From the NCBI GenBank assembly GCA_028873275.1, contig JAGWLJ010000086.1, forward strand, positions 1-6,636: 6,636 nt of DNA. Direction: 5' to 3'. Of this stretch, positions 5,323 to 6,636 are shown in pieces. Under the pieces are notes generated by a model that saw only the letters and a program-made list of their open reading frames with translations, was not told the DNA's origin and made no database searches. The stretch comes from Pseudomonadota bacterium (GTDB taxonomy: Bacteria > Pseudomonadota > Alphaproteobacteria > Rickettsiales > SXRF01). Every line of letters starts with the position of its first letter. Position 1 is the first letter of the stretch. A program made the translations under genes and the position numbers.

Positions 5323-5392
5323 AGTTTTTCCTCATTTTTTGCGATTTATTAACTCATACATGCTTTCATAGAGAAAATACAGCAGGAATGCT
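5323..5392. promoter_or_regulatory. Divergent promoter region between PuuD-like gene and motA
   Basis: Seventy AT-rich bases separate the two divergent start codons, so promoters for both transcripts must lie here or within the gene starts. The minus-strand ribosome binding site is GAGG at 5330-5333. The plus-strand one is AGCAGGA at 5381-5387, five bases before the motA ATG. I see no convincing -35/-10 pair; TTGCGA at 5339-5344 has no good -10 at 16-18 bases. A flagellar sigma factor could be involved, but no clear consensus is visible. Confidence 0.5.
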
Positions 5393-6250
5393 ATGCAGCG
5401 CGTCGTTCACTCCATGTCGCTGGCGACCGTCGCCGGCACTATCTTCGGCTTTCTCCTCATCATCGGCGCCATCGCCCACGGCACCGACGATTTCCTGTCC
5501 TTCGTCAGCATCGAGGGCTTCCTGATCGTCATCGGCGGCACTATTGCCAATGCCTTCATGAGCTACCAGGCCAATTATGTGATGCTGGCCTTCGCCGCCA
5601 TCTGGCACATGGTGCACAAGCCCAGGGCGACACGCGAGGGGTTGAACGCCGAAATCCTTCGGCTGATCAAATGGGCGTATATCGTGCATTCCAAGGGGCT
5701 GGCCGGGCTCGAGGGCGAGATCGACTCCCGCATCAAGGAGCCGCTGTTGCGCTACGGCGTCGAGTTGGTGGTCACCGGCTATAACGGCAGCGTCATCCGC
5801 ACCATGATGAACACCGCCGTCGAAGCCGATTTCGAGCGCGCCATCACGCCGGTGACGGTACTGCGCAACATGGCTTCCACCGCACCAGCCTTTGGCATGG
5901 TGGGGACGCTGGTCGGCATGGTCATCATGCTGCAGAATATCCACGGGGACATGTCGAAGATCGGCAACGGCCTCGCCATCGCGCTGCTTGCCACGCTGTA
6001 CGGCGTCATCACCGCCCGCCTGGTCTACCTGCCGGCCGCCGACAAGCTGATGCAGAAGGAAGAAATCATGCGCTTCCGCAACTATATGATGGCTGAAGGC
6101 CTGGTGCTGCTGGCCGAAAAGCAAAGCCCGCGCTATATGCAGGACAAGCTCAATAGCTTCCTAGACCCGGGCATCCACTTCAATATCGACTCGCAAATCA
6201 AGAAACCGGCGGCGGAAGCTGCCGCCAGCGGCGAGGCGCCGCACCCATGA
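5393..6250 (+). CDS. motA: Flagellar motor stator protein MotA (MotA/PomA family)
   Basis: 285 residues. MotA forms the pentameric ring around a MotB dimer in the inner membrane; ion flow through the complex turns the flagellar rotor. Four membrane segments are visible at about 13-29, 40-56, 161-183 and 191-213. Between the second and third lies the large cytoplasmic loop that contacts FliG, including KGLAGLEGEI (101-110), equivalent to the charged segment of MotA/PomA. STAPAFGMVGTLVGMV (162-177) holds the conserved TM3 proline (Pro165), and LVYLPAADK (210-218) the conserved proline after TM4 (Pro214). The short N-terminal pair of helices with GGTIANAF (48-55) looks closer to PomA than to E. 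coli MotA. The C-terminus is Ala-rich. AGCAGGA precedes the ATG by five bases. The stop overlaps the motB start as ATGA, indicating coupled translation and near-equal supply. Confidence 0.94.
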   Translation: MQRVVHSMSLATVAGTIFGFLLIIGAIAHGTDDFLSFVSIEGFLIVIGGTIANAFMSYQANYVMLAFAAIWHMVHKPRATREGLNAEILRLIKWAYIVHSKGLAGLEGEIDSRIKEPLLRYGVELVVTGYNGSVIRTMMNTAVEADFERAITPVTVLRNMASTAPAFGMVGTLVGMVIMLQNIHGDMSKIGNGLAIALLATLYGVITARLVYLPAADKLMQKEEIMRFRNYMMAEGLVLLAEKQSPRYMQDKLNSFLDPGIHFNIDSQIKKPAAEAAASGEAPHP

Positions 6251-6636
6251 TCCCGCCGCGCCGGCATCAGCAGAACGAAGCAAACGTCGATTCGTGGCTG
6301 ATGACCTATGCCGATATGATCACGCTGCTGCTGTGCTTTTTCATTATATTCGTTGCTATTTCAAAGCCGCTGGAAGAGGAATTCACCAAAATCACCGAAG
6401 GCATGACCAAGAAATTCGGCGGCACGGTCGATCTTTCCACGCCGTTCCAAGGCATTGTGCGCTCGCTGCAAGCGGTAGTGGAAACGCACCAAGTCCTGAA
6501 GGACGTGTCCGTCGAAAAAACGGAGACTGGCATTGAGATGGAAATTTCTTCCGAGGCCTTTTTCAAGCCCAACAGCGCCGAGCTGGATAAGGACAAATTA
6601 CCAATGCTGCTCGACATGGCCGGGGTCATTCGCAGC
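6247..6636 (+). CDS. motB: Flagellar motor stator protein MotB, 3' end missing
   Basis: The frame opens at ATG 6247-6249 (overlapping the motA TGA) and stays open to the right edge, giving 130 residues without a stop. MotB anchors the stator to peptidoglycan and supplies the ion-binding aspartate of the channel. A short polar N-terminus (MIPPRRHQQNEANVD) leads into SWLMTYADMITLLLCFFIIF, the single membrane helix. Asp23 in YAD is the conserved ion-binding residue, and LCFF resembles the PomB helix. The plug and linker region follows (about 40-90). From about 91 (VEKTETGIEMEISSEAFFKP) the OmpA-like peptidoglycan-binding domain begins; FFKPNSAELD matches its first conserved block. The rest of that domain is outside the window. 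Coupling ion, H+ or Na+, cannot be settled from this part. Confidence 0.94.
   Translation, partial: MIPPRRHQQNEANVDSWLMTYADMITLLLCFFIIFVAISKPLEEEFTKITEGMTKKFGGTVDLSTPFQGIVRSLQAVVETHQVLKDVSVEKTETGIEMEISSEAFFKPNSAELDKDKLPMLLDMAGVIRS

Noticed and set aside
5366..6124. Minus-strand frame of 252 codons antisense to motA
   Set aside because: The His/Asp/Gln-rich product has no recognisable domain and lies opposite a clear MotA frame.

Overview
The window is ordinary chromosomal core DNA of a G+C-rich bacterium, most likely an alphaproteobacterium. The evidence is an EF-Ts of 309 residues of the alphaproteobacterial type (its 'GRVAAEG' segment after the N-terminal domain), an S2 protein with a long charged C-terminal tail, and an rluB-rsmD pair. 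No genus can be named from the sequence. I see no rRNA, tRNA, CRISPR array, transposase, phage gene or defence system.

Layout. (1) Positions 2-592, + strand: the 3' part of an unrecognised membrane-anchored protein whose start lies left of the window. (2) 593-745: an 18-bp perfect palindrome and a candidate promoter. (3) 746-1027, +: a small exported protein with two internal repeats, followed by a textbook terminator (1048-1077), so it is probably monocistronic. (4) 1078-1245: candidate promoter and structured leader for the translation operon. (5) 1246-2160 rpsB and 2262-3191 tsf, +, separated by 101 bases that hold a four-segment set of mutually exclusive hairpins ending just before the tsf ribosome binding site. 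(6) 3192-3273: a pair of inverted 26-base REP-like arms between convergent genes; the right arm supplies the last codons and stop of rsmD. (7) On the minus strand, transcribed right to left, 5322 down to 3259: a class I glutamine amidotransferase-fold hydrolase (PuuD-like), rluB (overlapping it by 8 nt), then rsmD after a 68-base gap made of heptamer-like repeats. (8) 5323-5392: divergent promoter region. (9) 5393 to the right edge, +: motA and the first 130 codons of motB, overlapping as ATGA. The motB fragment runs off the window.

How the parts fit. rpsB-tsf supplies ribosomal protein S2 and the EF-Tu nucleotide exchange factor. rluB and rsmD modify 23S and 16S rRNA. motA-motB form the flagellar stator, so the cell is probably flagellated. 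The PuuD-like hydrolase has no obvious tie to rRNA modification but appears to head that operon. The most interesting features are regulatory or repeat-derived: the alternative hairpins between rpsB and tsf, the repeat that encodes the RsmD C-terminus, and the absence of pyrH-frr downstream of tsf. I did not find a convincing new multi-gene system.
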